From Lasiosphaeris hirsuta (lineage: Eukaryota; Ascomycota; Sordariomycetes; Sordariales; Lasiosphaeriaceae): 64,000 nt of DNA. Positions 52,351-63,347 of the stretch are shown here, piece after piece. Each line of letters begins with the position of its first letter. Within the stretch, counting starts at the first letter, position 1. The position numbers and the translations under genes were made by a program. The notes beneath the pieces were generated by a model that saw only the letters and a list, made by a program, of their open reading frames with translations, was not told the DNA's origin and did not search any database. Location: contig JAUKUA010000003.1 of assembly GCA_030549175.1 (NCBI GenBank), positions 3,348,001-3,412,000 of the forward strand, given 5' to 3'.

Positions 52351-53936
52351 TCAGCGCCTCGCCAACCCAATTTCCAGCCCTAGCGGTTTCCTCAAAAAGC
52401 CCTCCTTGGTATCCATGTAATCCTGCCTCAAAAATACCTCGTACCTCCTCGCCCACGAGGCCACGATCAGCTTCATCTCCATCTCAGCCACGTTCCTGCC
52501 CACACAGGCTCGGGGGCCATGGCTGAAGGGGATAAACGCGTTCTTCTGTCTCTTCGTCAGCGTTTCCCACCGCTCTGGCCGGAACTCATTGGCGTCTGGC
52601 CCCCAGATCTCGGTCGAGTGGTGTACTGAGTACGTCGGCACGCTGAGGACCGTTCCGGCCGGAAAGAAATGGCCGTGGATATGCACGCCCAGCGAGTCGT
52701 CGGGGACCTGCCGCGGCAGACCTATGCCCGAGGTGGAATGATGCCGTAGAGCCTCGTTGATGACAGCCTGAAGGTACGGTAGTTCCTTGACCATATCGAA
52801 CGTTGGGACGTCAACGGTATCGGGAATGGCCGCATCCAGCTCCGCCCGCAACTTCTCTACCACGCCCGGTGTGCGCACAGCGTGGAAGAGCAGCGCACAC
52901 GACGAGTTAGACGTGGTGTCGCTTCCTGCGATCAGCTGCGTGAGTGCCTCAGCTGTGAGCTCCTCGCGCCCAAGCGGCTCGCCATTCTCATCGCGCCCTT
53001 CCATGAGCCTCTCCAACAAGTCTTTCCGGGCCGTCGTAGGTGGGGTTTCGAGCCGCGCCGTCACCCGCGCAATGGCAATGCCCGCCAGACTTTGCACCGC
53101 CTGTAGTCCGCTTGTGAAGAAGGGGTCGGGAAGATACTTTGCCCATGGCTTCAGTGCAGGGAGAATCCCGAGGGCGGCCGAGACCTCGCCCCGGCGGTTA
53201 AGGATATCGATGGCGGGCGCGTAGACGGGCGGGCTGTCGGGCGATGAGCGCACTTCGGCCATGTCAGCGCCCGAGGAGAGCATGCCAAAGGGGGCGCCAA
53301 AGGCCAGGTCGCCGATGATGTCGAAGGCGAGGTAGTTGAACCAGTTGAGGCAATCTAGGTGAGCGGCGCCGTCGGGGTGAGGAGACCGCAGGATTAGGTT
53401 GTCCCATTGCTTAACGAAAAGCTCGAGGTTGGAGTGGATGTACGGCTCGAACTGGGCAACCGACTTGACTGAGAAGGTGTGCGCAACGATCTTGCGCTTG
53501 CGCGTGTGGTCGTGACGGTCGCGTGTGTTGAAGATGCCGCGTGTGATGCTAACAAAGGCGTCGTAGAATTCGCTTCACAGAGGGTCAGGGAACTCGGGTC
53601 TCTGGCGCTGGTATCAGGGGTAACTCACGACTTCAGGAAGCCGTTTCCATGGCCGTAAATGGCTTGGATTGCGTCGTCATCGTTGATGCTGACATGGTTG
53701 GGCTGGATACGCACGACAGGCCCAAGTTCCTTGTGCAGTCGGTCGACCGTCTTGTATCGATGTCCCCGGCGACACACCCTCAGCAACCACAGGTTGGAGA
53801 ATTGTGCTGGGAATGGGGCCGGGATTCCCTTCAGGTGCTTGTATGTCACCAGGTAGGGGAAGACGTAGTAAAAAACGAAACCGAGGGCCACAACGGCCGG
53901 CGCCCATGGCGAGCAGACAAGGTTGATGACTGCCAT
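52351..53936 (-). CDS. Cytochrome P450, CYP53 (benzoate 4-hydroxylase-like)
   Basis: A membrane-anchored monooxygenase of the ER. Exons 53936-53629 and 53572-52351 with a 56 nt intron give 509 aa. An N-terminal anchor helix (AVVALGFVFYYVFPYLV) is followed by the proline-containing hinge (LKGIPAPFPAQFSNLW). The I-helix oxygen motif is AGSDTT, ExxR is EALR and the heme-binding loop FSHGPRACVGR. LRSPHPDGAAHLDCLNWFNYL and GMLSSGADMAEVRSSPDSPP are words I recognise from CYP53. CYP53 enzymes para-hydroxylate benzoate and related aromatic acids, feeding them to ring cleavage and detoxifying plant phenolics. No other gene of that route is present here. The start MAVINLVC was chosen to put the anchor at the N-terminus. 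Confidence 0.92.
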
Positions 53937-54924
53937 AGGTGAAGGGGACGGTGATGATGAAGAGAAGGGAGAGCAGGCTTCCAAAGAGAAAGGGGAGACG
54001 TCGATTTGACCAAGTACTGCGTAAGATGGTCTCACTCAGCCTGGGGCACGAGAAGGAAGACGGTATCCACCACTTTAAATCGACAGGCCGATCCACACAC
54101 GGAACGGCCACCAACATGGCGGCCGCTTGGTCCATGTCATCGGGGGTGTCATCAAAGCGTCGCGACACGAGTGCGTCGGGATGGGACACCTTTTCCCGGC
54201 TCTCGGGGCTGCACAAGATTAAGTGACGAGTCAGCTGCGTGGTAGATGCATCCCGGATGGCAGCTTCGGCTGACGAGGTGTGGCCCGCAACGGCCTTGGT
54301 GCATACCCCAGGTTTCGGCGTGCATCACTTCGCAGGGGGCTCCCCTCGCAATGCGGGGAGCCCCGCCGCCACCGAAGAGCCCGGCAGAGCAGCACGGCAC
54401 CAGAGCTATATTGTAGAGACCGCCCAGCGCGGGGACACCGAGTTAGCCGGGGTTATTCAGCTTCTTTCGCGACTCCGAGTTCGTTTCGTCGGGGGCAATC
54501 CATGCCAAAAGCCGAAATCCTGAACCCACGTCGTGAAAAACACCCGACAGCTTTGACACAGCGAGCGAGCCGACAAGCGTTGGTAAAATTCGGAAATCGG
54601 TACTCAGGGGCCCCATCCCGAAGTTCCACCAGCACCCAACAACCCTAATAAGCTCATCAAAATGCTCGCGAATAGCCGACGCCTGTTGAAATTCATCTCA
54701 TGATTTTGTACTGCCAGCCATGTCACCAGTTATGGTATATAATACAAACTCCCAGCCAGTTCCAAGGTCCAAACGCCGACCATGCATCCCCCAGAAAAGT
54801 AAACAAACTTGCCAGTCAACACAGCTAGATATATGACAACAACTTTATCCCTTAGAAGACGAGGGCAAAAAAACCGGCCCTGTTCAACAAGCGCGCATCA
54901 TACAGTATAAAAGCAAGCCGGGCC
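53937..54924. other. Intergenic, no gene seen
   Basis: This is the upstream region of the P450 and the 3' flank of the next gene. GC-rich frames at 54239-54650 show no domain features. Confidence 0.4.
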
Positions 54925-57422
54925 TCAGCGCAGCATGTATGAGAGATCGGGGAGATTGGCAATGATGTGGCCGACATCATCACTTCGCGTGGCCAGACCG
55001 TTGCCGATGTCGGTATCATCTTCGGCAGCCGAAGCCACCGGCAGCACAGTCGGCGATGATATTTCAAGCGGTGTAGTAGGACTGAAGGTGTACTCGCTCA
55101 GGAGCTGTTTGGATGTAGCACTGCGTACAACCAGTTCAGTCCCAGGGGACGCGATGGGGGTTTCAGTAAAAGGAGTGGGAGAAAATATAGGAATTGGTGT
55201 CGATGGCGTAAAGGGTGTCGCCATCATGGGAGGGGGCGGCGCTGGCGCAGCTGCGGGTTTAGGGGGCTTAACCATGGAAACTGCAGCCGACCTTTTCGGT
55301 GGGGACTCAAAAACAGAGAAGTCGACAGCTTCCCATGGGCCAGAGGCGGTTGAAGAACCGGTTGCTATTCCCACGCTCGCAGTGGCAGGGCCCTCGGCCT
55401 CGTTCACCAGAGGAGCAGAACGGGTGCCAGATTGCGGCGTGGGAAAACCTTGGGGTGGCACTGAGAAGGCATTGCTCAGGCTCTGAAAGTCAGTTGCGGC
55501 AGGCTTCGAATCTGAGGGTGAAGTGACCATTTCACCCCACTCATCGTCGTCATCCTCCTTGGGGGTAGACTCTCAGCTACAGTGGGAATGCGTATGGCAG
55601 CGGCGTTGGGTGGCAGCTTTTCTAGAGCTGATATTTGGGGCATGGAATGTTGCAGGGTCGAAGATGGTTGGGGAGCCGCAACTGGTCTTGCTAGCGGCGG
55701 AATCGACTTGGCTGGCTGTGTCTGCAACGGAGGAGACGTGGGTGAGTTAGAGCTCCAGCCAAACGAGGCAACGGGTGGAACGACGACGCTTGAGGGGCGG
55801 TGTATCGGACTACGCAGAGATCCCGAAGTCTTCCTTAAGGGCGGGCCGGCCAGTGGTTGGAGTGAGGTGGCTCGGGAGTGGCCTTTTCTTTTCCCGAAAA
55901 CGGCATCCAGCGTGACTGGTTCGGCAGACGAGTCCCAGCCAAACATGTTCTTCTGCGTCTTAGATATGCCACCTCCAAGAGTGACACGTCCCGCGATCGA
56001 GTCCTCTTCCATCCATCGCCGAACTATTTTGATGGTGTCCTGGCGGATAGTCGAGGTTGGCCAGGCGACAAGCCGATAGTTTTCGTCGTCCCCAGCATTG
56101 TATTTCCGCAAAGAGCCCATCCGTGACACTCGGTACCATGTTTTTCGTTCTGAGATCTCGCCGAAGCTGTCTGTAATGATATAATCCGAAACCTCAGAGT
56201 TTGCCTCAGAGACCTTTGTAGCGAGAGTGGACTTCTCTAAGCTGAACAGTTTCTCGATGTTTCCTAGATCGATATCAAAAGCAACGGGTCCATGCGCCGC
56301 GAGCACTTGCTTGATGTGAATTGTTGAGTCTGTGGATGACTGTGGCGAAGCTGCCGCGGATGTGGTGGGTGTCGAGGATTTAGCTGTAGGCTTCGGGGTC
56401 GCAGGTCTGTCGAGAGCTGAAGCTGGAAGCGGCCTATCTTGGTCAATATCTTCAAAGCCCCCGAACTCTCCTACGTCATCGCAGCTCTCTTTCTGATTCA
56501 GGCCTATTGGACTTTTGCTGCGCTCTGTTTTGGTAGTTACGGGTTCCTCGCTCAGCGCCCTAGCTAGCCCGTCAAATTTTTCGACCAGCTGTTGGACTTT
56601 GCCAGACGTCGTCCGAGCTACCGGTTGGCGAGTTTTGGAGTCTTCGTCAATGGAGGTGATTGGCGAGTCTTGACGATCGTTTTCACGGTCCGTATCGTCA
56701 CCGGACAATGAGCCAAATGGCGATTCGTGGCTCTGAGTTCCAGATTCAACGCTCGGCCGTACAACATCCTGTGACATTCCGTCAACTTGATTTTCTGCCG
56801 AGGTTGACTTTTCCACCGCGTGTTCTTCAGCAGGGAAGCGTCCCAGCGTGCCATTGCCAATGTCAGCTTCGCTCAACTTTGTTTCATGCCAATCTCGATC
56901 CAAGTCTAGTTGTGCCCCTATATCTCCTGTCCCAACTTCCGCACGTTCCACGCTTGACAAGGGAGGCGCATCAATGACCAGCCGAAGAGTAGAGGGGCCG
57001 TCTATTGAGGGTGAGAAATCGGTAGACCACGGATCGGGAGAAGGTTGACGTATACTAGGAATCGATCCATTGGCAGGTTTCGGAAGGGCGATACTTCCCG
57101 GCCAGGCAATGGGACTTGGCTTGCTGAACTCATCGTGTCGAGGGGGTGAGGCGAGATTCGGACTTGGTGCGCTCCACCCACCTCCCCATCCCGACTGTGC
57201 CGTTGCTGGCGCATCCGCGGATGCCCAGTCACCAATACCATCATCGTCGTCTGCCCAGGGCGACTGTCCCGAGATAGCCGGTATTCGAGGCGAGTTGGAG
57301 ATCGAGAAGAAGGCACGCGGCGGGGGTTCAAGGTCGGATTTCGCGGATTTTGTCGGGGAAGATGGTTTCCCGCCTTTCTCTGGAGACGGTGCTGTCCACG
57401 GTGAACCCCATGGATCGTCCAT
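54925..57422 (-). CDS. Proline/serine-rich protein with DPW and acidic-W motifs, apparently frameshifted
   Basis: The frame from ATG 57422 (MDDPWGSPWTAPSPE) is open to 55476 but loses protein character after IRIPTVAE at about 55575. From there a second frame gives ESTPKEDDDDEWGEMVTSPSD and runs to 54925. The shift matches two extra bases in a GAGAG run (plus-strand CTCTC at 55570-55574). Genuine slippage, a sequencing error or an unusual intron could explain it. The middle holds a conserved-looking domain (KTWYRVSRMGSLRKYNAGDD; DTIKIVRRWMEED). DPW words (DDPWGSPW, SPDPWSTDF) and acidic-W words (SPWADDDD, DDDDEWGEM) resemble motifs that bind clathrin-adaptor ears, so a trafficking role is possible but unproven. 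Confidence 0.7.
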
Positions 57423-58467
57423 TATGCCCAGCGACAACTGTCATGTTGCGCAGGCAGGCCCGTGTGTACTATGTGGAGCAAAGCATGTCGCCCGGCAGAG
57501 CTCGCCGCTTGTTGCGCTGGAAACGGCGAAAGGCAATCGGCACGGTCGTTCGTTGCTAGACGGCTTGGATGGTGTCGATAGCTCGCTTGTCGCCGTCAAC
57601 CGGGTGTGTAGGGTGCAGCAGAGTTGTTTGTGTTGATGGAGCTCAGCGATGGAAGGGGGATGCGACATGTGGCATCTCAGGTTGCATAGGGTGCATGACG
57701 TGGGCTGGTTGGCCAGGTGTGTTTTTTTCCCCTGGGGGCTGAGAGCCAAGAGCTTCAGAACGCGCAAACCGGGGGCGTTCGTCAGATCGCCCGATTCCTG
57801 GAAGTTAAGATGCGCCTCCCGTTTCGACCTCGTCGGGAGGCTCCACAAACCCGCTGCCCGTTTCGACCCTCGCCAAATTCACACCCCAAAGCCTCTATGC
57901 GCTGGTTTACGAATTTACGAAGCGCAGACGCTGATGGGATGGTGAAAGCCACCGTTGTCCAACAATATCCAGAGAGCGCAAGAGCTACAATAACCACGTT
58001 TTGGTTCAAGCTTCACACTCGACTCATGTTGGACCCGGGCTTTCCGCTGGTCCCACCAAATCTCAGTCATGGCAAACAAGAATTACACATTCCGGGTAGG
58101 CTTTGTACATGGCGAACCTATGGCCGGTCATGAGATACCAAAGCACCGGGATCGCTCCCTAAGTGTACTGGGTATCGTTTGCACGAAAGGTACGTAGTTG
58201 CCGGGTGCTTGGAGTGCTCAGCCATTGCCCGTGTCCCGAAGGCAAGGTACCTCCGGAGAAGGTCTCCACTTGCTGATAAAGCAGGGGCCGATACAGGCCG
58301 ATGGAGGGGCATCCCAGCTCAAGCTCCCAAATGCCACGAAAAATGTTGCTGCAGACTTTGATATGACGCCTTTCCAGTCGCCTTGAGAAAGGTACTGCTT
58401 TTCAGAACCTTGCCTTCCCACAAATAAGCAGGTCCTACGCAGGATTCACAAATTCGTCTCGCCCGCC
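57423..58467. other. Divergent intergenic region, promoter of cfd1
   Basis: 1 kb without a supported gene. Confidence 0.4.
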
Positions 58468-59478
58468 ATGTCGCTCTCCAAGATCAAACATATCGTCCTG
58501 GTGCGCATCCCGGTGCCCCTCTGGTGCCCTCTGCTACCCCACCATCGCTGTCAGCGGCATCATTACCTAACGAACATACCCATCTAGGTACTCTCGGGCA
58601 AAGGTGGTGTTGGAAAATCATCTGTGACAACCCAACTTGCTCTCTCGCTCTCGCTGGCTGGCCATTCGGTTGGCGTTCTCGATGTTGACCTCACGGGTCC
58701 TTCGATTCCGCGCATGTTTGGCATTGAAGATGCAAAAGTGACACAGGCCCCTGGCGGCTGGCTGCCCATCACTGTTCACGACGCCGACCAGACCACTGGC
58801 ATCGGATCCCTTCGCGTCATGAGTCTCGGCTTCCTGCTTCCCCGTCGGGGCGATGCCGTGGTCTGGCGCGGGCCCAAGAAGACGGCCATGGTGCGCCAGT
58901 TCCTCTCAGACGTCTTCTGGGACGAGCTCGATTTCCTCCTCATCGACACGCCGCCCGGTACTAGTGACGAACACATCTCTTTAGCAGAAACACTTCTGCA
59001 GAAGGCACGACAAGACCAGCTGGCGGGTGCCGTCGTCGTGACAACGCCACAAGCTGTTGCGACGGCAGATGTCAGGAAAGAGCTCAACTTCTGCACCAAA
59101 ACCGGAATCAAGGTCATCGGTGTTATCGAGAACATGAGCGGCTTCATATGTCCGAACTGCAGCGAATGTACCAACATCTTCATGAGCGGTGGTGGAGAAG
59201 TCATGGCCAATGACTTTGGAGTCCGCTTCCTTGGCCGTGTCCCCATCGACCCTCAGTTCCTGGTCCTAATCGAGACTGGCGAGACACCAAGATATCCAGA
59301 AGGGACTGAGGTGAATGGGCAGGATATTTCAACACCAGCGCAAGAGCCGGATGCAGATGGTACTGTAAAGAAGACTGCATTGTTGGTGTACAAATATCAG
59401 GATTGCTCTCTCGCCTCCATTTTCAAGTCGATGACCGCAGAAGTAATATCTGCAGCACAGCAGACGAGCAGCGGATAA
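58468..59478 (+). CDS. cfd1: Cytosolic Fe-S cluster assembly ATPase Cfd1 (NUBP2)
   Basis: A partner of Nbp35 in the cytosolic Fe-S scaffold. Exons 58468-58500 ([11 protein letters not shown]) and 58588-59478 give 307 aa. The first exon is only 11 codons and the 87 nt intron has a GTGCGC donor. The deviant P-loop [14 protein letters not shown] follows immediately. Other MRP/NBP35-family words are [25 protein letters not shown] and the C-terminal CPNCSEC motif that holds the bridging cluster with a second subunit. There is no N-terminal Cys-rich extension, which separates Cfd1 from Nbp35. It carries a fungal acidic insert ([11 protein letters not shown]) near the C-terminus. Confidence 0.95.
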
Positions 59479-60493
59479 GGGCTCACTCTCGTTCTCTCTT
59501 GAGAAACCCCGCGTTCTTGAGTCGTACACTTCCTCGAGGCCGTAGCCATTATATCACAAACAAAGGCCGCCCCGTTTCCACCAAGTTTTACAATCTTAAT
59601 TTACGCATCCACGTCTGTGGGGTGTGAAGCTCAAAACAAACTCGAGCGGCTTACCAGGTCCTTCATATCTTGAAGCGAAAGATGCCGAAGCCGGGATGAC
59701 GAGGGCAAATGATGACGCTGACCCAGAGGCCAACAATGGCAGAAATCGTGCAAACGGTCATATTATGAAGCTCCTAGGTTCATATATGGGGCATGTGACT
59801 ATTGGATCCGAATTACGATGAAACTAGAGGCTAGAGAGGAACACGAGCGGGAAACCGCTCGTATCCAAGAAGCGGAAACGCACCCGAAATGCATGTAGGC
59901 TTGGGAGCTGAATACAACACACGGCATTCCAGCGAAAAGGCATGCGTGAGGGCAAGAAGAGTGATGCTGTAATGGAAGTTTCCGTTCGGTCGGGCCAAAA
60001 TCGGGCATTTTCGGTTCACTCCCTCCCGCAACACGACGCCCGTGCGTTAGGGCTGATCAACAACACCAGTGTGAAGCTTAACAGTGGGGGGGGGACAAGC
60101 TCAGATCGGAAAACTCTGGGAACCCCCGCAACCCTCTGGCATCCCACGTCTTGACAACAAAAATTTAAAATCTCTCACCGACCAGGGGAACAAATCTCGG
60201 GCTGTCGACTGTCCTCGGCCTTTATAAGCCAAGTAACTCTTCGCACTGCCTGACCTGTTCCCCAGGCTACAAAGTTTGCCTTACACTTCGTCAAGTCAGC
60301 GGCGCAGACACACAGTCTTGCAACTTGGAGCTCTCCCCGCCCTGGAACTCAATCCACAACTTTCCGTCGAAAGAGTCGCGTCTTGAAGATGCGGACAATC
60401 AAATAAACACCCAGCCTCAACCCACTCCACCCGCGCAGTTTTTTTGAGACTGCCCTTGGGCACCAATTACTTTATCCGGTCTTTACGCTGTCC

Positions 60494-60583
60494 ATGAGCT
60501 CATTTGACCTTCTTCGCTTCCTATCTAAACCCGCAAAGTGCGACAACTTTTTTATTGTTCCCCCTTCTTCTTTTTTTCGCTGA
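60494..60583 (+). other. Upstream ORF 1 of spe2, 29 codons
   Basis: ATG AGC TCA to TGA, encoding MSSFDLLRFLSKPAKC and a Phe/Pro-rich end. It ends one base before uORF 2 begins. Confidence 0.45.
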
Positions 60584-60584
60584 C

Positions 60585-60608
60585 ATGGTCCTCACCAGGC
60601 CTCGATAG
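60585..60608 (+). other. Upstream ORF 2 of spe2, 7 codons
   Basis: Encodes MVLTRPR then TAG, about 390 nt before the main start. AdoMet decarboxylase mRNAs in animals and plants carry short regulatory uORFs that sense polyamines; whether this one does is unknown. Confidence 0.45.
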
Positions 60609-60998
60609 CACCACTTCGATCGCCGATCAATCCTTACCACCACTGCGCTCATCGTCCATCGCTGAATCTCACCTAGTCTCCACGTCTCCCGATACTTAAG
60701 AGACAAGTATCGGCCTAGTCGCGACCACGGCCCCTTCGCAAAGAAAGCCCAAAATTCCGTTCTCAAAGCTTTATCGCCTCTCTCTTCGCGTCCGCCCCCC
60801 CTAACGTCCCCCTCGCGAGACGTTTGATCACCCGCCCTACATATTGCAGCTGGCTCCGCCAGCACACAGAACAATCACACTCCTGTGGGCCTACTCTCTC
60901 AAGCGGACACCGCAAGGTTCGTTTGAGCGGCAGCTAGTGTCCCGCGGACGCTTACTCCCAAAAGCACAGGTCGACAGCTGCCTGGGCATCAATCCGAG

Positions 60999-62528
60999 AT
61001 GGTCAACCCCGAGATACCCAGCGACTATACCTTTTCGCCATCTGAGGGCACGCCGTACTTGACCATCAACCATGAAGTCGCTGCCGACCTAGACTCGAGC
61101 AACGCCTTCGAGGGCCCCGAGAAGCTCCTGGAAGTCTGGTTTGCACCTAGCCCAAAGGTTCTTCCCCCGGGCGCCAAGGAGAATGGCCTGAAGGCGGTTG
61201 ACTCTTCCACCTGGGAAGGAATGCTGGATCTTGTGAACTGCAAAGTGCTGTCCATTATCAGGTCTGAGCATGTTGACGCATACCTTCTCTCCGAGTCCAG
61301 TATGTTTGTCTTTGCCCACAAGATTATCCTGAAGACCTGTGGAACTACGACTCTACTGCTCGGTCTACATCGCCTACTGCACATCGCCGCTGTGGATGCC
61401 GGATTCCCGTTTCACAATGCGCAGTCTCTCGAGGACGTTCGAGCGGCGGCGACGCCCCATCGTGTCTTCTACAGCCGCAAGAACTTCCTGTTTCCCGACA
61501 AGCAGCGAGGCCCCCACCGCAGCTGGAAGGAGGAGGTCAAGTACTTGGACAATATGTTTGAGAATGGCAGCGCATACATGGTCGGCAGGATGAACGGCGA
61601 CCACTGGTACCTATACATCACATCGCCCAACTCGACACTGACCCCTCCGCAAACTCCCACAGAGAGTCACAGTAGCAGCCCAATTCGCCTCTCCAAGATC
61701 CCCACTGGCGTTATTACGTCTTTCGGCGCAACTACCGAAGGAAATGCCGACGAGACTTTGGAGATGTTGATGACGGATCTCGATCCGGAAAACGCCAAGC
61801 AGTTCTACCTTGAGCAAGCGAGTGCGGTCGCTAGCGAGCAGGTACCTATGCGTACTCGGCAAGCCGGACAGGAATCGGATTCAACCTTTGACGTCTTCGG
61901 TGATTGCGGAGAGGCAGACATCCCGAAGGAACAGGTAGTGTCGGCGGAATCGGTCGTTGTCGAAGCCGCCACAACCGAGGGCCACGCTCTCGGCACAGTT
62001 GTGTCGGATACCTGTGGCCTATCGGATGTGTACCCCACTTTGACCTACCCGGAAGCGCGTATTGATGCGTATCTCTTCTCTCCTTGCGGTTTCTCTGCCA
62101 ATGGAGTTGTTCCTGCTCCCCCTTCGACGGATGCTAGTGTCACTAAGGCTGCGCACTACTTCACTGTCCACGTCACCCCGGAGCCGGACTGCTCTTTTGC
62201 TTCGTTTGAGACCAATGTCCCTGGTGGGCAAAATGGCCGCGAGACTTCCGATGTTATCGAGCAAGTCGTCAACATTTTCCGCCCTGGCCGTTTTAGCGTG
62301 ACACTTTTTGAGGCTAAGGGCAAGATTACCGACGTAGCTCGGACGGGCGAAGAAGACCCGCGACGCAGCTGGGGGCCAGCCGTGAAGCAGCGTATGGAGC
62401 GCATCAACGGATACCGCCGCATCGACCGCGTTGTCCATGATTTCGAGGACTACGATCTCGTCTTTCGATTTTACGAGCGTGAGGGATGGGTTGGCGATGG
62501 AGGTGCCCGGGTTGGAGAGGAGGACTGA
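60999..62528 (+). CDS. spe2: S-adenosylmethionine decarboxylase proenzyme Spe2
   Basis: Makes decarboxylated AdoMet, the aminopropyl donor for spermidine and spermine. A single exon of 509 aa, usual for filamentous fungi. The autocatalytic cleavage site that creates the pyruvoyl group is in AYLLSESSMFVFAHK (between Glu and Ser). KIILKTCGTTTLLLGL follows, and the catalytic Cys region is DAYLFSPCGFSANGV. The core words FEGPEKLLEVWF and HYFTVHVTPEPDCSFASFE are conserved. Two insertions (SPNSTLTPPQTPTESHSSS and the 280-340 region) are fungal expansions. The context gives no polyamine partner. Regulation may include the upstream ORFs. Confidence 0.95.
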   Translation: MVNPEIPSDYTFSPSEGTPYLTINHEVAADLDSSNAFEGPEKLLEVWFAPSPKVLPPGAKENGLKAVDSSTWEGMLDLVNCKVLSIIRSEHVDAYLLSESSMFVFAHKIILKTCGTTTLLLGLHRLLHIAAVDAGFPFHNAQSLEDVRAAATPHRVFYSRKNFLFPDKQRGPHRSWKEEVKYLDNMFENGSAYMVGRMNGDHWYLYITSPNSTLTPPQTPTESHSSSPIRLSKIPTGVITSFGATTEGNADETLEMLMTDLDPENAKQFYLEQASAVASEQVPMRTRQAGQESDSTFDVFGDCGEADIPKEQVVSAESVVVEAATTEGHALGTVVSDTCGLSDVYPTLTYPEARIDAYLFSPCGFSANGVVPAPPSTDASVTKAAHYFTVHVTPEPDCSFASFETNVPGGQNGRETSDVIEQVVNIFRPGRFSVTLFEAKGKITDVARTGEEDPRRSWGPAVKQRMERINGYRRIDRVVHDFEDYDLVFRFYEREGWVGDGGARVGEED

Positions 62529-63347
62529 TGGCATTATCTTGCTCAGCAAGGCTACAGAGGTAAAGTGGATAAGGGGTATATGAGTTAATGGGTTATGAGA
62601 TATGATCATGCGTCACATTTCGCGCTGGTTTCGCTCATCAAAATTAGACTTCATCTGAAGGACATTTGTCACGTTGCCAGTCAAGCAGACGTTGGATATC
62701 TCGGATTTTCTCCGCTTGGGCTTTGTTTCGTGTTACTTCTGTTTCTAGTTTGGGGCATGACTCTCGCCTGGAGGTATGTCAGCCACGTGCTATGGATGGC
62801 CCTTTTTCCCGAGACTTCACATTCCTCAGTTCCCAGCCCACTCGGAATTTTCCATCGAATACTTCGAGGCTGGCCTATTCTGTATCACAATCCTCGCAGC
62901 ACAATGAATCTAAATCCAGCAGCTAGTCACACCAGGCCTCCCTGCCACACGTCGAGGAATAGATGTATGTCACCAGGCAGCGCCAGACAAAGCCAACTGC
63001 ACGTCCAGCATTCATACATCTCTAAAAGAGGTATCCCCCCCCCTCAGGAGCCGCTGCTCTCTTACCTACAATGTCACTAGCGTAGCCCACTTTTCAACCC
63101 CTAAGCAGTCTCACAACTTCTCGCAATATTAGAGCTGCTCACTACACCATTATCACCGACTCGGCCGTCCGGCACGGCCCCGCTATCACGATCTTTGCAA
63201 AATCGGAATCCGGTGCCTCGATGGACGTTTCCGCAAGCGGTTGCAAATTGTCTCTTTGCTCCCCTGCTTGAACAACTTGGCGAACCACTGCCACCATCCG
63301 CTGCCATTCGTTACGAAGGGTGCTCTACCCATTCTCTCGACTTCGCG
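62529..63347. other. Intergenic, no gene seen
   Basis: Only short frames are present in the 3' flank of spe2 and the upstream region of the next gene. Confidence 0.4.

Larger units (their letters stand above)
59479..60998 (+). promoter_or_regulatory. Long 5' region of the AdoMet decarboxylase gene
   Basis: No gene is supported in 1.5 kb. Pyrimidine-rich tracts are frequent from about 60280, and two short upstream ORFs lie at 60494-60583 and 60585-60608. Confidence 0.5.
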
